In this document: positions 13,081-24,881 of the stretch, piece after piece | Position numbering within the stretch: the first letter of the stretch is position 1 | How the letters are laid out: every line of letters starts with the position of its first letter | From: Chrysemys picta bellii | Taxonomy: Eukaryota > Chordata > Testudines > Emydidae | Assembly: GCF_011386835.1 (NCBI RefSeq) | Contig: NC_088799.1 | Span: forward strand, 74,915,302-74,979,301 | Length of the DNA stretch: 64,000 nt | Reading direction: 5' to 3' | Notes under the pieces: generated by a model | What the model saw: the letters and a program-made list of their open reading frames with translations, nothing else | What the model was told of the DNA's origin: nothing | Database searches by the model: none | Made by a program: the position numbers and the translations under genes

Positions 13081-13528
13081 ACTTAAGCTAGTGGACCTGG
13101 TGAATTTGGATAATTTTATATGTAAAAAGGAAAAATATATTTAATCAGTGGATGTTCAGCACACTGGGGTACAAAAATGTTACATTAATTTTCAAAGTTT
13201 GTGGTTCCACTCTTTATATATGGCTATACACATTTCATATCCTAGCATATCAATTCTGGCAGTTTTCATGGTGCTTGCTTGCTTGTTGAACCACCCACCA
13301 GAAGTGCTGTACTGTATGGGTAAAACTGCCTTGCTATCCTCATACTTCTTTGTCTCTGTGGCTCAGGCCCTCCACAGTGTTCCAAACTGGTAAATGAGGT
13401 GGCAAGATAAATAAGTCAATTTCAATTCTCCAGCACTTATCTAGTTTTCTTATCTTTCCTTCTCGGTTGCTCTTGTGAAGAGAGAAAATTCAGAACAACA
13501 ATGGTCATTAGGGACTGCAGCACATTTT

Positions 13529-13785
13529 AGGGCTTGTCTACACTGGCGCTTTACAGCACTGAAACTTTCTCACTCAGGGGTGTGAAAAAACACCCCCAAG
13601 CGCAGCAAGTTTCAGTGCTATAAAGTGCCAGTGTAGACAGTGCACCAGCGCTGGGAGCTGTGCTCCCAGTACTGGTAGCTACGCCTCTCGTGGAAGCTCT
13701 CTCCCAGCGCTGCGCCATGACCACACAAGGCATGTTAAAGCACTGCCGTGGCAGCGCTTTAGCGTTGCCAGTGTAGACTAGCCCT
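13529..13785. mobile_element. MITE with AGGGCTTGTCTACACTGGC ends
   Basis: The termini are inverted: agggcttgtctacactggc at the left and gccagtgtagactagccct at the right, 18 of 19 matched. The interior has further inversions, for example gcactgaaactt near 13556 against aagtttcagtgc near 13606, so the element can fold extensively. No transposase is encoded. No convincing 8-bp duplication is visible, so assignment to hAT is tentative. The same terminal signature appears at 52.99-53.01 kb. Confidence 0.75.
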
Positions 13786-13844
13786 CAATCTGAGCTTTGC
13801 AGAGGTGTGAAGGAAACTACAGAAAGAACTTAGAGTGGAAACCA

Positions 13845-13948
13845 TTTTGGGGGGAAAGGAGGGCTGTACAGTGCCTCGCACAATGGGGTCCTGATTAGGG
13901 CCTCTAGACAGTATCAAAATACAAATATTTAAAATAATAGAGAGCAAG
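13845..13948 (+). repeat. Retrotransposon 3'-end fragment, L2/L3-like
   Basis: Contains gggctgtacagtgcctcgca, caatggggtcctgatt, agggcctctagacagtatca and an A/T-rich tail (atacaaatatttaaaataat). This order is typical of an old LINE/CORE-SINE 3' end in amniotes. Only the 3' end remains; family assignment is from memory of the motif. Confidence 0.5.
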
Positions 13949-14819
13949 CAAGAAAAGTTTTACAAGAGAAAAAACATGCCAGAGGAATGAAAATAAGCGT
14001 GCTGGAGATGAAATACAAATGACAGCAAAAAATAAAATTATTGAAAAGAGTAACAGGGTAAGAATATGAAACAGAGCACAGAGACTTACAGAAATTCATA
14101 GGAGAAAAGTGATGAAAAGGATGGACATAGAGAAGTGAGGGAAACCCTGCAGCTTTTGGAAGTGTATATAAAAACAGTAATAGAAAAAAAAGGATTTTTT
14201 TTTAAAAGAGAGAAAAAGCAAGCTTTTAATTATATTGAAACAGTCATAACTCAATTGTTCAATTTATGATGTTTACCAGACGAGGTAGCATTTTACATAA
14301 TGTGAAAGTGATCTCACACATTTTGGTTACATATTGCCAGACTGTGATAGGACTTGAAAAGTCTATTCAGAACCCACTTATTAAAGGTATCCTGAATTCC
14401 CCTTATGAGTTACAGAAAGTATCAAGCATAGACATTCAAACTTTGTGACCATGATGGCCATTAGCTACCCATGTTGTACCAATGTGTACATAAGAGTGTT
14501 TTAACCAAAAGGTAAACTAATGTCATCACAATACTTGATCTTGTATCCTTCTATTCACTGAGGAAAATGAAGGAATTGTAGTTTGAGTACATTAGCAACA
14601 AAACCAGGCTGTTCATCAAGGGAGAGGGTGGTCCTGAGCTATGTTTCAAGACTCCTAAGTAATGTATTTCCCCCAGTTTCAAAGTTCCACCTGTTCAAAA
14701 CAAATTCTAGCAGATCTGAAGTGAGCAGCTGCACAGAGTTCCTCACATCAAATAAGGATAATATAAATTGAGAAGGGTGCAGAATTGGGAGATGCAGGAG
14801 AGAGCAGGGAAAAGAGGAG
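13949..14819. other. AT-rich non-coding DNA flanking DIRS copy 1
   Basis: A-rich sequence with many gaaaa/gagaa runs and no recognisable repeat or exon. It is the left flank of the DIRS insertion. Confidence 0.5.
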
Positions 14820-15027
14820 GTTACTCACCTGTGCAGTAACTGATGTTCTTCAAGATGAGTGTCCCTGTGGGTGCTCCACTCCAGTGTTGGTGCGCCCCTG
14901 CACCTTTGCTCAGAGATTTTGACAGCAGTACTCCTACCCGTCGCGCACGCGCAGAGCCTGCCTCACGCGCCAACTGTGCCTCAATAGTATGCGTGTGCGA
15001 CCGGTCTCCTCAGTTCCTTCTCTACAA
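14820..15027. repeat. DIRS copy 1 left terminal inverted repeat (3' end)
   Basis: The segment reads gtccctgtgggtgctccact, then gagattttgacagcagtact, gcgcacgcgcagagcctgcc and ctcagttccttctctac. The same blocks occur in inverse orientation at 20427-20608. The first about 60 bases are additionally inverted in the nearby internal complementary region. Confidence 0.85.
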
Positions 15028-15071
15028 TGGAGGCTACCCCAACTCCAAAATAGAGGGGGACGAGGGTGCGT

Positions 15072-15177
15072 AGTGGAGCACCCACAGGGACACTCATCTC
15101 GAAGAACGTCATTTATTGCACAGGTGAGTAACCTCCTTTTCGAGAGAGAGATGTCCCTATGGATGCTCCACTCCAGT
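15072..15177. repeat. DIRS copy 1 internal complementary region
   Basis: Two joined parts. The first (15072-15133: agtggagcacccacagggac ... caggtgagtaacc) is the reverse complement of the left terminus at 14820-14882. The second (about 15137-15177: cgagagagagatgtccctat ... gctccact) is the reverse complement of the right terminus (agtggagcacccacagggac atctctcaaagaag at 20567-20606). A segment complementary to both outer ends at once is the defining feature of DIRS elements; it is believed to template end-joining into a circular intermediate. Confidence 0.85.
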
Positions 15178-15239
15178 TGACTTAAAAGCAGTGTATCTCA
15201 AGGAAGTAGGGATTTCAGATCTGGTAGGAATACAGTGGA

Positions 15240-15885
15240 TCAGACAGCTCTTCCCAACCATGTGTCAGTGAGAGGGCCTTGAGTAAGGGTATAACGCTTA
15301 ACAAAGGTATGTTCAGAACTCCATTTGGCTGCTTTACAAATGTCTGCCAAAGGAACTTTGCATAGAAAAGCCATGGAGGTAGCTACAGATCTAGTTGAGT
15401 GAGTTCTGATGGAAGTTGGAGGAGTTGCATCCTTTATTTGATAGCACAGACGGATACAATTAGAGATCCAGTTGGAAAGTTTCTGGGTAGAAATAGGTGT
15501 CCCTTTGGAGCACTCCACAATGGAGACAAACAGTCTGGAAGAGTTCCTAAAAGGTTTGGTTCTATCCAAAAAAAAGGAGCCCTGCGTACATCCAACGTAT
15601 GCATTGTGGACTCTAAGGAGTTTGCGTGCAGTTTAGGGAAGAAGGTTGGTAGGTGTATAGGTTCATTGATGTGAAAAGACAAATGCACTTTTGGAAGAAA
15701 TTTGGGGTGTAGTCGGAGAGTAACTTTGTCCTTAAAAAAATATTGTGTATGGTGGATCCGCCAAGAGAGCTGCTATTTCTCCTGCACGTCTTGCGGAGGT
15801 GATTGCCACTAAAAATGCTGTTTTCCTGGAGAGGTATAAGAGAGAGCATTTGGCTACTGGTTTGAAAGGTTGTTGAGTCAAACAT
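15240..15885 (-). pseudogene. DIRS tyrosine recombinase, C-terminal part, frameshifted
   Basis: This would be the recombinase that integrates the circular DIRS DNA. In the minus-strand ORF at 15240-15569 the HxxR box is visible as THSTRSVATS (about residues 57-66). It is followed by a hydrophobic VPLADICKAAKWSS stretch and the presumed nucleophile tyrosine in FVKRYTL, the usual order for the C-terminal half of the tyrosine recombinase domain. The upstream part continues in a different frame (15434-15688), where LDVRRAPFF carries the likely first catalytic arginine, so at least one frameshift separates the catalytic residues. Further upstream (15613-15885) is weakly coding-like. Only a relic; no complete enzyme can be made from this copy. 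Confidence 0.82.
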
Positions 15886-16279
15886 GTTAATTTTAAATGG
15901 AGTCCCATGGTGGGGTAGGGAGTTTAATGTCTGGGTATATGGATTGGAGTCCTTTGAGAAAACGCTTGATGAGCAAAGACTGAGGTATGATCGATCTTGT
16001 GATAAAAGGCTGTAATAGCAGCTAGGTGGACCTTGATGGAGCTAAAGAAAGAACGGATTGCTTAAGGTCTAAGAGGTAGTCAAGTATTAGCGGAAGAGGT
16101 GCAGAAGTGGGAGCAGTCTGTTTGGTCGAGCACCACTGTGTGAATCACTTCCACTTTCAGAGATAGGTGGTGCGAGTGGATTGTGTTCTGCTGTGTAATA
16201 GTACTCTTTAAATCTGTTCTGAACATGTTAGTCCTTTTGTGAGAAGCATGTAGGAACCAAGCGTTGAGGTGTAGCCTGG

Positions 16280-17046
16280 CTAGGTTGGGTGGAGAAATCG
16301 GCCATGTTGCTGTGATAAGAGGTTTGGAATGAGGGGCAGTGGAATCAGTGGGTGAATTGAAATTCTGGTGAGGAATGGATACCATGGTTGTCTGGGCCAC
16401 ACCGGGGCAATCAGAATTACCATGGCACGATCTGTCTGTATCTTTGTCAGAAACCTGTGGAGAAGTGGTATGAGCGGAAATGCATACGGTAAGTCTTGGT
16501 TCCATGAGATCATGAACGCATCCCCTAAGGAATGTTTGCCTAGTCCCGCTCTGGAGCAAAATTTGGGACATGTCTTGTTCTTCACAGTCACAAAGAGGTC
16601 CAGTGATGGGTAGCCCCAAGTTTGGAATATGTTGCATATGACAGTATCGTTTATCTCCCATTCATGATCCCAAGGAAATTGTCTGCTCAGTTCATCCGCA
16701 GTGGTATTCAGGGCCCCGTGTAGGTAAGAGGCTGATATCTGGATGTTGTGCTTGAGACACCAATTCCAGAACTTCACAGCTTCTGTGCAAGGCGAGTGAG
16801 ATCGAGCTCCTCCCTGTCTCTGAACATAGAACATGCATGTGATGTTGTCTGTCATTATTCGGACATGTTGGTTCTGAATGAATGGGAGGAATTGGTGGCA
16901 GGCGCTGCATACAGCCCGAAGTTCTAGGATGTTTATGTGTAGGGAAGTTTCAGTGGGAGACCATGGTCCCTGGGCTGTATGGTGGGACATGTGTGCTCCC
17001 CATCCTGTGAGGGATGCATCAGTAGTTATTACAATAGATGGAGCAT
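16280..17046 (-). pseudogene. DIRS RNase H domain and following conserved region
   Basis: The open frame starts after a TAG and reads through VITTDASLTGWGAH, INILELRAV, RIMTDN and YLHGALNTTADELSR. The three acidic residues in TDAS, LELR and TDN plus the last D in TADELSR fit the RNase H D-E-D-D catalytic set. Downstream residues (SLDLFVTVKNKTCPKF, DAFMISW, AFPLIPLLHRFLTKI, MVILIAPVWPRQPWYP) match the region that follows RNase H in vertebrate DIRS polyproteins; some authors relate this part to a methyltransferase, which I cannot confirm by eye. It normally lies in one polyprotein with the upstream reverse transcriptase, but the stop at its start separates them here. This is the least damaged part of the element. 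Confidence 0.85.
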
Positions 17047-17047
17047 C

Positions 17048-18100
17048 CTAGAGAAAAGGGACTCCGGAGGAGAGTTTGGAGGGAAATGTCCACCATAGGA
17101 GGGAGTCCTTGACTCTGAACGGTAGGGATAGAGGCCTGTTTAGAGCATGTATGTTTGGTCTGTAAACTGTGGTCACCCAAGCTTGGAAGCACCTCATGTA
17201 TAGGCATGAGTTCCTGACCACAAAAGTACATGAGGCCATGTGGCCTAAAAGTTGTAGGCAGTCCCGAACAGTGACCTAAGGACTGTTGCAAAGTTTTGTG
17301 ACCAGAAGTTTTATGGTATTGAAACGGTCAAGCGGAAGAGCTGCTATTCCCTTCCGGGAATCGAGGTGTGCTCCTATGAACTCCATTTGTTGGGTAGGAG
17401 ATAAGGTGGATTTGTTTCTGTATATTTGTAGGCTGAGGGACAGGAAGCATTCGACGTTCAGCTGTGTGGATTGAAGAGCTTCGTCGAGGGTTATGGCTTT
17501 CAGGAAGCAGTCGTCAAGGTAAGGAAATATTATAACCCCCCATTTTCTGAGATGGGCAATGACGACTGCTAGAAGTTTGGAAAAAACATAGGGGCGGTGG
17601 ATAGGCCGAAGGGCAGCACCCTGTATTGAAAATGTTTTGAACCTAGGGTAAAGCGAAAAAAACGTCTGTGGGCTGGATGTATAGTCACATGAAAGTAGGC
17701 ATCCTGTAGGCCGAGGGCTTAAAACCAATCACCCTGCTCCAGCGCTGGGATTATGGTGATGAGGGTAACCATTTTGAACTTTTGCTTTTTGATGAATTTG
17801 TTGAGCTGTCTGAGGTCGAGAATCAGTCGCCATCCCCGTTTTCTTTTCTGTTAAAAAGTAATGAGAGTAGAAACCTTTTCCTCTGTGTTGTTCGGGCACT
17901 ATTTCCACTGCTCCCAATTTAAGGAGATGTTGTACTTCTTGGAGGAGCAGCTGCTCGTCAGAGGGGTCTCTGAAGAGGGACAGGGAGGGGGGATGGGTGG
18001 GAGGCAAGGTTAGGAAAGCCAATTGTGATGACCTCCATGGCCCATTTGTCGGTGGTAATGTTCTGCTATTGATGGTAGAATGGGCACAGGCGGTGTCCAA
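17048..18100 (-). pseudogene. DIRS reverse transcriptase, broken into several frames
   Basis: The N-terminal part is in the minus ORF at 17729-18100: QEVQHLLKLGAVEIVPEQ followed by GKGFYSHYFLTEKKTG, the typical entry into a DIRS/retroviral-type RT fold. The palm domain is in 17276-17728, with the catalytic box as IIFPYLDDCFLKA and the next conserved block MEFIGAHLDS. A third piece (17048-17239, MASCTFVVRNSCLYMRCFQA) continues toward the connection region before RNase H. Frameshifts separate the three pieces, and the middle of the fingers/palm near 17700-17760 is out of frame. Both catalytic aspartates of YLDD are present. RT copies the element RNA into DNA. Confidence 0.85.
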
Positions 18101-20303
18101 AAATAGCGGCAGGAGGTGTAAGCGCTGAAGTGGGAATGGTGTTTTCTATACCCTCGACCAAGGCTTCAAATTTGCTTATTAGTCAGAGGGGGTTGAGATG
18201 CTGCCGACGAGTTGGGACGGCAGCGTTGATACCTGGGTCTCTGGCATTGTTGTTGTTCATGTGCTCGATGATGTTGTTGGGTGTAAGTGAGGTAGCATGG
18301 ATGATGGTACGGTTGGTATCTATATTGTTTCCTTCTGTTTGCAGGGGTTTGGATTCCTAGAGTCCGGAGCATTGGCCTTGAGTCCTTCATGGAGTGAAGT
18401 ATATCATTTGCTGTGGAGGCAAAGAGTTTGTCGCCATCGAAGGGGAGATCCTCAATGGTATTTTGGACCTCACGAGGAAAGGAAGAGGATGAGAGCCATG
18501 AAGCTTGGCACATCACAACTGCTGTGCCAGTGGATCTTGCAGCAGTATTGGCAGCATCAAGGGCAGCCTGAAGCGCAGTCCAGGAGATGATTTGTCCCTC
18601 AAAAACTATGGATGTAAATTTTGCTTAGGGTGTTTACTGTAGTTTTTGTGGTTGTATTTTGCCAGAACGTCTGTATAATTAGTATGCAGAATTGTAATGT
18701 GGAAGATGCGTGCACCTTACGCCCAAGCAGATCTAATTGCTTACTGTCCTTGGGGTGGAGTGAAAAGGAATTCAGAATCCTTGGAAGGGATAAAGTACTT
18801 TCGATCTGCTCACTTACAGGTGGGCAGGCTTGCAGCTGGTGTTTGCCAGATGGGTTTGGCAGGTTCCATGATGGCTGCGTTTATAGGTAATGCAATCCTG
18901 GATGTGGTAGATGGTTGCAGGATGTTGGTTAGCTCATGTTGTTGTCCAGGAACTTCCTCCAGGTTAATCCTTAGCTCACTGGTAACTCTTTTAAAGAGGT
19001 CCTGGAATTTTGAGAAATCATCCGAGGACGTCGGAGGAGGAGGAAGTACTGCTTCGTCTGGTGTAACTACTGGGTCTGTTGGATTGGAGGAGGTACACCG
19101 TGCTTGTTCCTCAAGGTGTGAAGGGGCTGCCCGATGTTGTGACTCAGTGGCAGATGCGTTTACTGGCGGTACCGAGGAGGTCTCACCCCTGCCTCTGGTG
19201 GCATATCGAGTGTGATCCCGTGTATAAGGTGCCCATGGAGCCCAATATTGCCACTGAGCTGGGACCGGCACGGATGGTACCATCCATGGGTTTGCATACC
19301 GGGGGCAGGATCCTGGGGGTAGGACGAGGTAGATTTTCTATGACGCATGTTGACTGGGGTCTGTGAACGGGAGATCTGATAGGGTGAAAGGTCTCCCTGC
19401 AGTACAGATTCCTCATCGCTGGAGAAGTGGGAGTTAGCAGGAGAAAAGTTGCCTGGACTGTGCGCAAGTGTCTGGAGAAAAGTAGGTGTCAAGTAGGGGT
19501 GACTGCAGGATAGGTGACACCTGCAGGTCCCTTGACTGAGTAAACTGCAGTGCTGCAGAGCCTAGGTGTGGTTAGGTCTGAGCTGCTGTGCCGGAGGGTT
19601 CATCTGCAATGCTGTTTTGAGGTTGGTAGCACTACTGGCAAGTTCAGAGAGTGATGGTGCCAGCATATTGAGAGCAGCCTGCAGAAGGTCAGGCAGGCAA
19701 ATACGTGTCAGCACCACATCTTTCGCGGTGCCGAATGGTGCTGTGTGAGAGGCAGGCAGCTGGAAGCCTGAAGCTTCAGCACCGGGGTTTTGTGCTGCCG
19801 CCGCAACTGCAGGCAAGATTCACGCAGCACCGGAGGAATCCGGTGGGTCAAAAGTGCTGAGTTGGGGAAAAACCGGGAGAGATGTAGACCTGCCGATGTT
19901 TTAGCTCTCGGTGCATCCCTTACCGGGGAGAGAGGCTGATGTTTTTTGGAGGATTTTTTCTCCTTTTTTGAGGTGGGGGGCTGCAGTGTGCAGAAGAGTC
20001 CATGCCCAGGTCCGAGGCTGGGCCTAAGGACTTGTGCATAAGGAGCATTTTTAGTCTCATTTCCAGGTCCTTATGTGCCCTGGATTTAAGTTTACTGCAG
20101 TGAGCACATTTTGGGGGGATGTGGGATTCCCCCAAGCATTTTATACATTGGGAGTGGCCACTGGAGATGGGAATGGCATCCCAGCAGGTGGAGTAGCACT
20201 TAAAGCCTGGGGAGTCAGGCATGTTGGAGGCGGCTGCCGCTGACAGGAAAAAATAAAAGGCCTTTTCTCTTAAAAAAAAAAAAAAAAACACACAAAAAAA
20301 CAA
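18101..20303 (-). pseudogene. DIRS gag-like region, broken
   Basis: The minus ORF at 19920-20303 contains QCIKCLGESH followed by PKCAHCSKL, two CxxC pairs with a CLGESH core, a zinc-binding motif typical of the gag-like protein of vertebrate DIRS elements. It ends with a basic stretch (PPPQKRRKNPPK). Further minus-strand pieces (19160-19492, 18810-19283, 18166-18516) are proline/serine-rich, with an acidic segment (TSSDDFSKFQDLFKRV) and a helix-like block (REVQNTIEDLPFDGDKLFA). This order matches the counterpart in copy 3 at 60453-61972. Frame changes and stops interrupt the region. The expected role is binding and packaging element RNA; inferred from family resemblance only. Confidence 0.7.
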
Positions 20304-20426
20304 AGGAGATAGAATTTCCCCTATCTAACTAACTGGGAAGCTAAACTAAGAAGGAAATTATTTTAAACAAGGTCAGAGAAAAATTCTCAGACGCATCTGC
20401 TGAGCTCCGTCTCCGGCCGGGGACGG

Positions 20427-20608
20427 TAGAGAAGGAACTGAGGAGATTTGTCGCGCACGCGTACTACTGAGGCATGGTCGGCGTGTGAGGCAGGCTCTGT
20501 GTGTGCACGACCGGTATGAGTACTGCTGTCAAAATCTCAAGAGCGAAGGCACAGGGGTGCACCTACATCTAGAGTGGAGCACCCACAGGGACATCTCTCA
20601 AAGAAGTT
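20427..20608. repeat. DIRS copy 1 right terminal inverted repeat (5' end)
   Basis: Reads gtagagaaggaactgaggag, gcaggctctgtgtgtgcacg, gtactgctgtcaaaatctca and agtggagcacccacagggac, the inverse of the left repeat at 14820-15027 with scattered substitutions, many at CpG positions. The terminal bases aaagaag are followed by ttt, leaving a GTT at the junction. Confidence 0.82.
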
Positions 20609-22079
20609 TACTTCTGCCTACAGACAAATTTCATGGGTGTTGCCTGCTACCCACAGGCTAATCCCAATGTCTTTCAGAGGCATCAAAAACAGATAGACCA
20701 AAAGCACAGCTAAACAAGTGGTCACTGGCCAGCAACCATGGCAGTATCATCTTAGGAGAGCGACCCACTTCTGATCTGCTTCAGAATCGGATACTATTTG
20801 ACACCCATTATGCACAGCAGGATAGGCATAAGCATTAGCTGTGGCCATGCAGCTTTATTATAACTTTACTCAACAATCAAAATTTACTCCCTCCCTCTTT
20901 AACTGTTGCCAGGCTAAGTGGACAAAACTGCATGCTTGTCATTACCTTGGATCACCCTTTCAGTGCTCAAATTCAAAGCATATCGTATATGAATTAAAAA
21001 AAAAATACTAGGGAGGGGGTGGAGGAGGAGAGGACATGTCATAAAAAGACTTGTTTCTTTATGTGAATATGGAGAAGATTGGCAGAGTGCTGTTTTTCAA
21101 ATCACTAATGGGTCAGATACTGTTTCAAAAGAAGATTTATGTTAAAAAGATAACTTTCCTCACTTTTTCGTTTTCATCTCTGCTCCTTGTCTCTGTCCGA
21201 CATTTCATTCTAGGAAGGAGAAAGAGCTGCTCATCTCTGTGGCAGGAAAGAACAATCTTAGATTTATAACTTGCTAGGAACCCATCACTGTGATAGAGCA
21301 ATCTTTCCACCAGACATCTCTCCATTACTGAAGCTGATGCCTCCTTGCCCTGATGCCACTTCTGGACTGATCTGTCAGCCCCCACAGGGGGGCTAACAGC
21401 AGTACCTACCCACACACACATTTTTCACCTTTATCTCAGCAAGCTTTGCAGTTCTTCTTAAACTGTTAAAATATATTTTCACTGGCTTTATTTTTTAACA
21501 TATGTATTTGATTGCAACAACATGTGCTCAGCAATACATCTTATGCTGACTTTATTTTCCTTCTGATTTTATTACAAAGTTTCTTTAGATTTTATTAAAA
21601 AAATAAGGATGAAGGCTTCACTATCACTGTACTAACATGCTGGACTGAGAAATGGGATAGTTAATAAAATAAATTTGATGTATGTAGCCACAGCTGGTTT
21701 GGGAGCATCTTTTTCTGTAGGACTAATTTATATTTAGCTATTACTTATGTTTTGGTTTGTGATTTTGATTAGCCACTAAAATGAGCTTTCTTTATTGCTT
21801 TATGCTAAACTGCTTAAAGGCAAAAAAACAAAACCTAAACAAAAACAAAAAACAACCTTGTGTTACTTTATTACCTTCTCAGATTCAAGAAAAGTTATCA
21901 CCAGAGGATCCAATTCTTTAGGTCTAAGTGCCCTCAAACTACCACAGGCCTCCATGGGAGTAGAAGGTACTCAGTACCTTGCATGATTTGAGCCCAAAAA
22001 TAGCCAAAGGAAGAAGGCTTTAACCCATTTCATGCCATTGCACATGCTGCACATAAGTCAGTTACTTTAAATGTGCCAG
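20609..22079. other. AT-rich non-coding DNA, no gene seen
   Basis: Right flank of DIRS copy 1. Includes A-rich tracts and short ORFs without domain signatures. Nothing supports an exon or a further transposon. Confidence 0.5.
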
Positions 22080-22084
22080 TTGTT

Positions 22085-22300
22085 CTCTCTGTCCACCTTC
22101 AAAACCTGCCTCAAGACTAACATCTTCCATGAAACCTTCCTTCACTGATCTCACCTGCGGACCTTCCTATATCTTAATTCAGGTCCTGTGTATAGAAGTT
22201 GTCCGACTTAGGCTTCAAGAAAGAACCCTGTTTTCTAAGGTGCTCCGGACAGCACCAGGTACAATTACAGTGCTACATAAATTATGCCCACAGTAATAAT
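22085..22300 (+). repeat. Old LINE 3'-end fragment (L2/L3-like)
   Basis: The segment accttcaaaacctgcctcaa, gactaacatcttccatgaaa, ccttccttcactgat reads as FKTCLKTNIFHETF in one frame, like the last coding block of L2/CR1-type LINEs. It is followed by a 3'-UTR-like caccaggtacaattacagtg with ctacataaat. Short and diverged. Confidence 0.45.
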
Positions 22301-24853
22301 TTCCAATTCCTTTTTTTTTCCCCTGCTGGTGGGCCTTGAATTCAATATCCACGTATTTATAAAATCAAACTAAGAAAATACAAATTCAGGACAAGACAAA
22401 AAAGCCATAAAATCCATTATTTACCTCTTCTGTCAAAATTGGTTTAGACCTCTATTTTCTATGGCTATTGAGATTTTAAAATGTGAATCTCACAAGGCTT
22501 TTATGAAGGCCTTTTAGAAATTCTTGTATTTTAATCAAAAATATGACAGTCAATGCATAAAAAAACAATACATACTGATTTCAACAACAAAAAAAGGGAA
22601 ATTTATTAATCAAGAGACACACAGGGCGGCTATAAAGATATTATGGAACTACAGGGAAGAGTCCAAAACAGATTCCACAGATTCAACTGCATTCAAATAA
22701 TTTTAACCTTCTAAAAAGAAGACTAACTACAGTAATCGAATAGGCTACAGAAAAGATTTTCCACAAGCAACTAGTGATTTTAGGCACCCAACAAGAGACA
22801 CCAGAAGCATGCTCTGAAAAACTCCATCCCTTAATGGTGGCAATTTGGGAACCCAAAATCACTAGTCAGTTTTGCTTTCCATTAGCAAAAGAGAGAAGAA
22901 CCCCCCCTATGATTTGGAATTCAATTTTCCAAAATATTTAGATCCCATTTCTACAGACTGATGTATAAAAAAAAAATCACTACCAACACAAAAATAATAT
23001 TCCACAAATGTATGTTTTGAAAGTGTTTTTTTAACACAAACAAATTCTAAGACCATGCATGAACATTTCACGGGAACATAAAGAGCATTTGGAAAACAAA
23101 TGTCATTATCCTGAAGGAAGCTCCCACTGGGTGGTCATAACTGCATTTGTCAAACCTGTCCTTTGTTCAAACTACAGGGAAACTCTACTTTACAGCTTCA
23201 CTAAAGATAAGCAAGTTAATCACCTGATTTAAAGGTAGGCTGCGCTTTATATTATCTCAGAAGTAAACTGACAGCAGTAAGGCTTTTACAGTGACAATGT
23301 TATGATCAATGCTGCAGTTTCAGGTGTTAATGCTTCATTTACCTTTAAAAGCAGATGTAATAACCCAGAAAGATCAATATTATAAGCTCTTCATTCAGTG
23401 TGAAATTACTGTGAATTCATTGCATTAATATATTGCAGAATTTCATAACATTAACTGTCATCTCAAAATACGTTAATATAAACCAGCATATTCTAGTTTC
23501 CTTTACTATGACCTTTCAACCCTTGCAAAATCTAGTGATGAACTGCAGAGTAATTTAGGAGGATTCTGACAACATTGCTAGAGTGAAAATAAACAAACAA
23601 TGAGCTATTTGGGAGAAATGGATGGTTCAAGAAATTGGTAGTAGAATATGGAGTCCTTCATCTCTAGATTGCTGGTTTAAATGCAACCCAGATGAACAGA
23701 GATCAAGAGCTAGTTTAGCAATGCTCAGGATACACTGCAGGAAAGTTTAAGGTCAATATCCCAGTCCTTTTTGCTTTTGAACAAAGGATAGTTATGAAAC
23801 GAAATGCAAACAAAGTAAATGAAGGAGGAAAACGGAGTAAGTGAAGAGTATAAAGTCTACTACTTCCATATTTTCCAAATATTTGTCTTTAGTTAGCAGG
23901 AAAAAGCACCAGATGCTGTCCTATTCTGTTGAAAACTCTGGATTATTATTACTTAGAATATATAAGACAAAATGTTTCACCACAAAGAACAGAACAGTAA
24001 AGATGGCATCTATTTTCCACCACCAGGTGTTCTGTGATAGTGCAATGAGAACTATGCAGTAGATACCACTGGCGGGGGACCAGGCAACTTGGAAGGAATA
24101 GAAATCCAAGCCAGGCAGCAGCTTTTCTGGTTTGCATCACTTTTTAGTATGTGTCACAGCCTTCCAAAGTCACAGCTAATCCTCAAATATACACGCACTA
24201 TAGCACTCCTGTCATTGCCGAATAATCTTATCAGGATTTACATTTGCTAGTTTTTTTTAAAGAACAAGGTTAATAATTATTTTTAAAAGTCTCTTTATTA
24301 GTTTCCAATAAAAAACTCAGTTACCTAACCAAGTCAATAGAATTCAGCAAAGAAAACATTTAGTGAATATTAAAAAGTAGAAAACATCTTATATTTTGAC
24401 TAATTTGATGCTCATATTGTGCACAGAAAGGGCCACTCATTCATTATGCCCTGAAAACTATTATTATATCTGGATTGCTCTTTTATTTAAGTATAGATAC
24501 AATCAGAGTGAAGCAGTGAGCAATTTTATTAAAGTAAACACAACCCAAATGTAGCATTTTCATTATGTAAATGCTGTTGCAGTCCTTTAATAAATGTATC
24601 TTTTTAGCAACATTATAAATATTTTCACAGACATATATAGTATATTTTCAAAATTTAAAAGCAGGCTTTATAACCATAAAAAGCTTTCATTTAGTCATGA
24701 TGGACATTGATCATTTTACATTAGAAAAGCCTGGTTAGTAACTTACATTATTTTAGACACCTAAAGTTTTCCAAAGTAGGGAATAAAATTATAATATCCA
24801 GTCTGGCAGCCAACACAGTACAGTAGTAGGCTTCTTCCTATCCACTAGGCACT

Positions 24854-24881
24854 GATTCATTCATTCATTCATTCATTCATT
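24854..24881. repeat. (ATTC)n microsatellite
   Basis: About seven perfect attc units directly preceding ttttggtgtc. Confidence 0.95.

Larger units (their letters stand above)
14820..20608 (-). mobile_element. DIRS-type retrotransposon, nearly full length (copy 1)
   Basis: A 5.8-kb tyrosine-recombinase retrotransposon read on the minus strand. In coding order it has a gag-like region (about 20303-18100), reverse transcriptase (about 18100-17050), RNase H (about 17046-16600) with a further conserved region, and a tyrosine recombinase (about 15885-15240). It has terminal inverted repeats (14820-15027 and 20427-20608) and an internal complementary region at 15072-15177, which is the hallmark of DIRS rather than LTR or Ngaro elements. 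A GTT is present at both ends (14820-14822 and 20606-20608) and there is no ordinary target duplication. Frameshifts and stops break every gene, so it is inactive, but its architecture is complete. DIRS elements are thought to use a circular DNA intermediate integrated by their recombinase. Confidence 0.88.

Noticed and set aside
14843..15180. Host exon suggested by plus-strand ORFs with arginine/serine-rich translation
   Set aside because: The ORFs lie in the DIRS terminal repeat and internal complementary region, and are explained by that structure.
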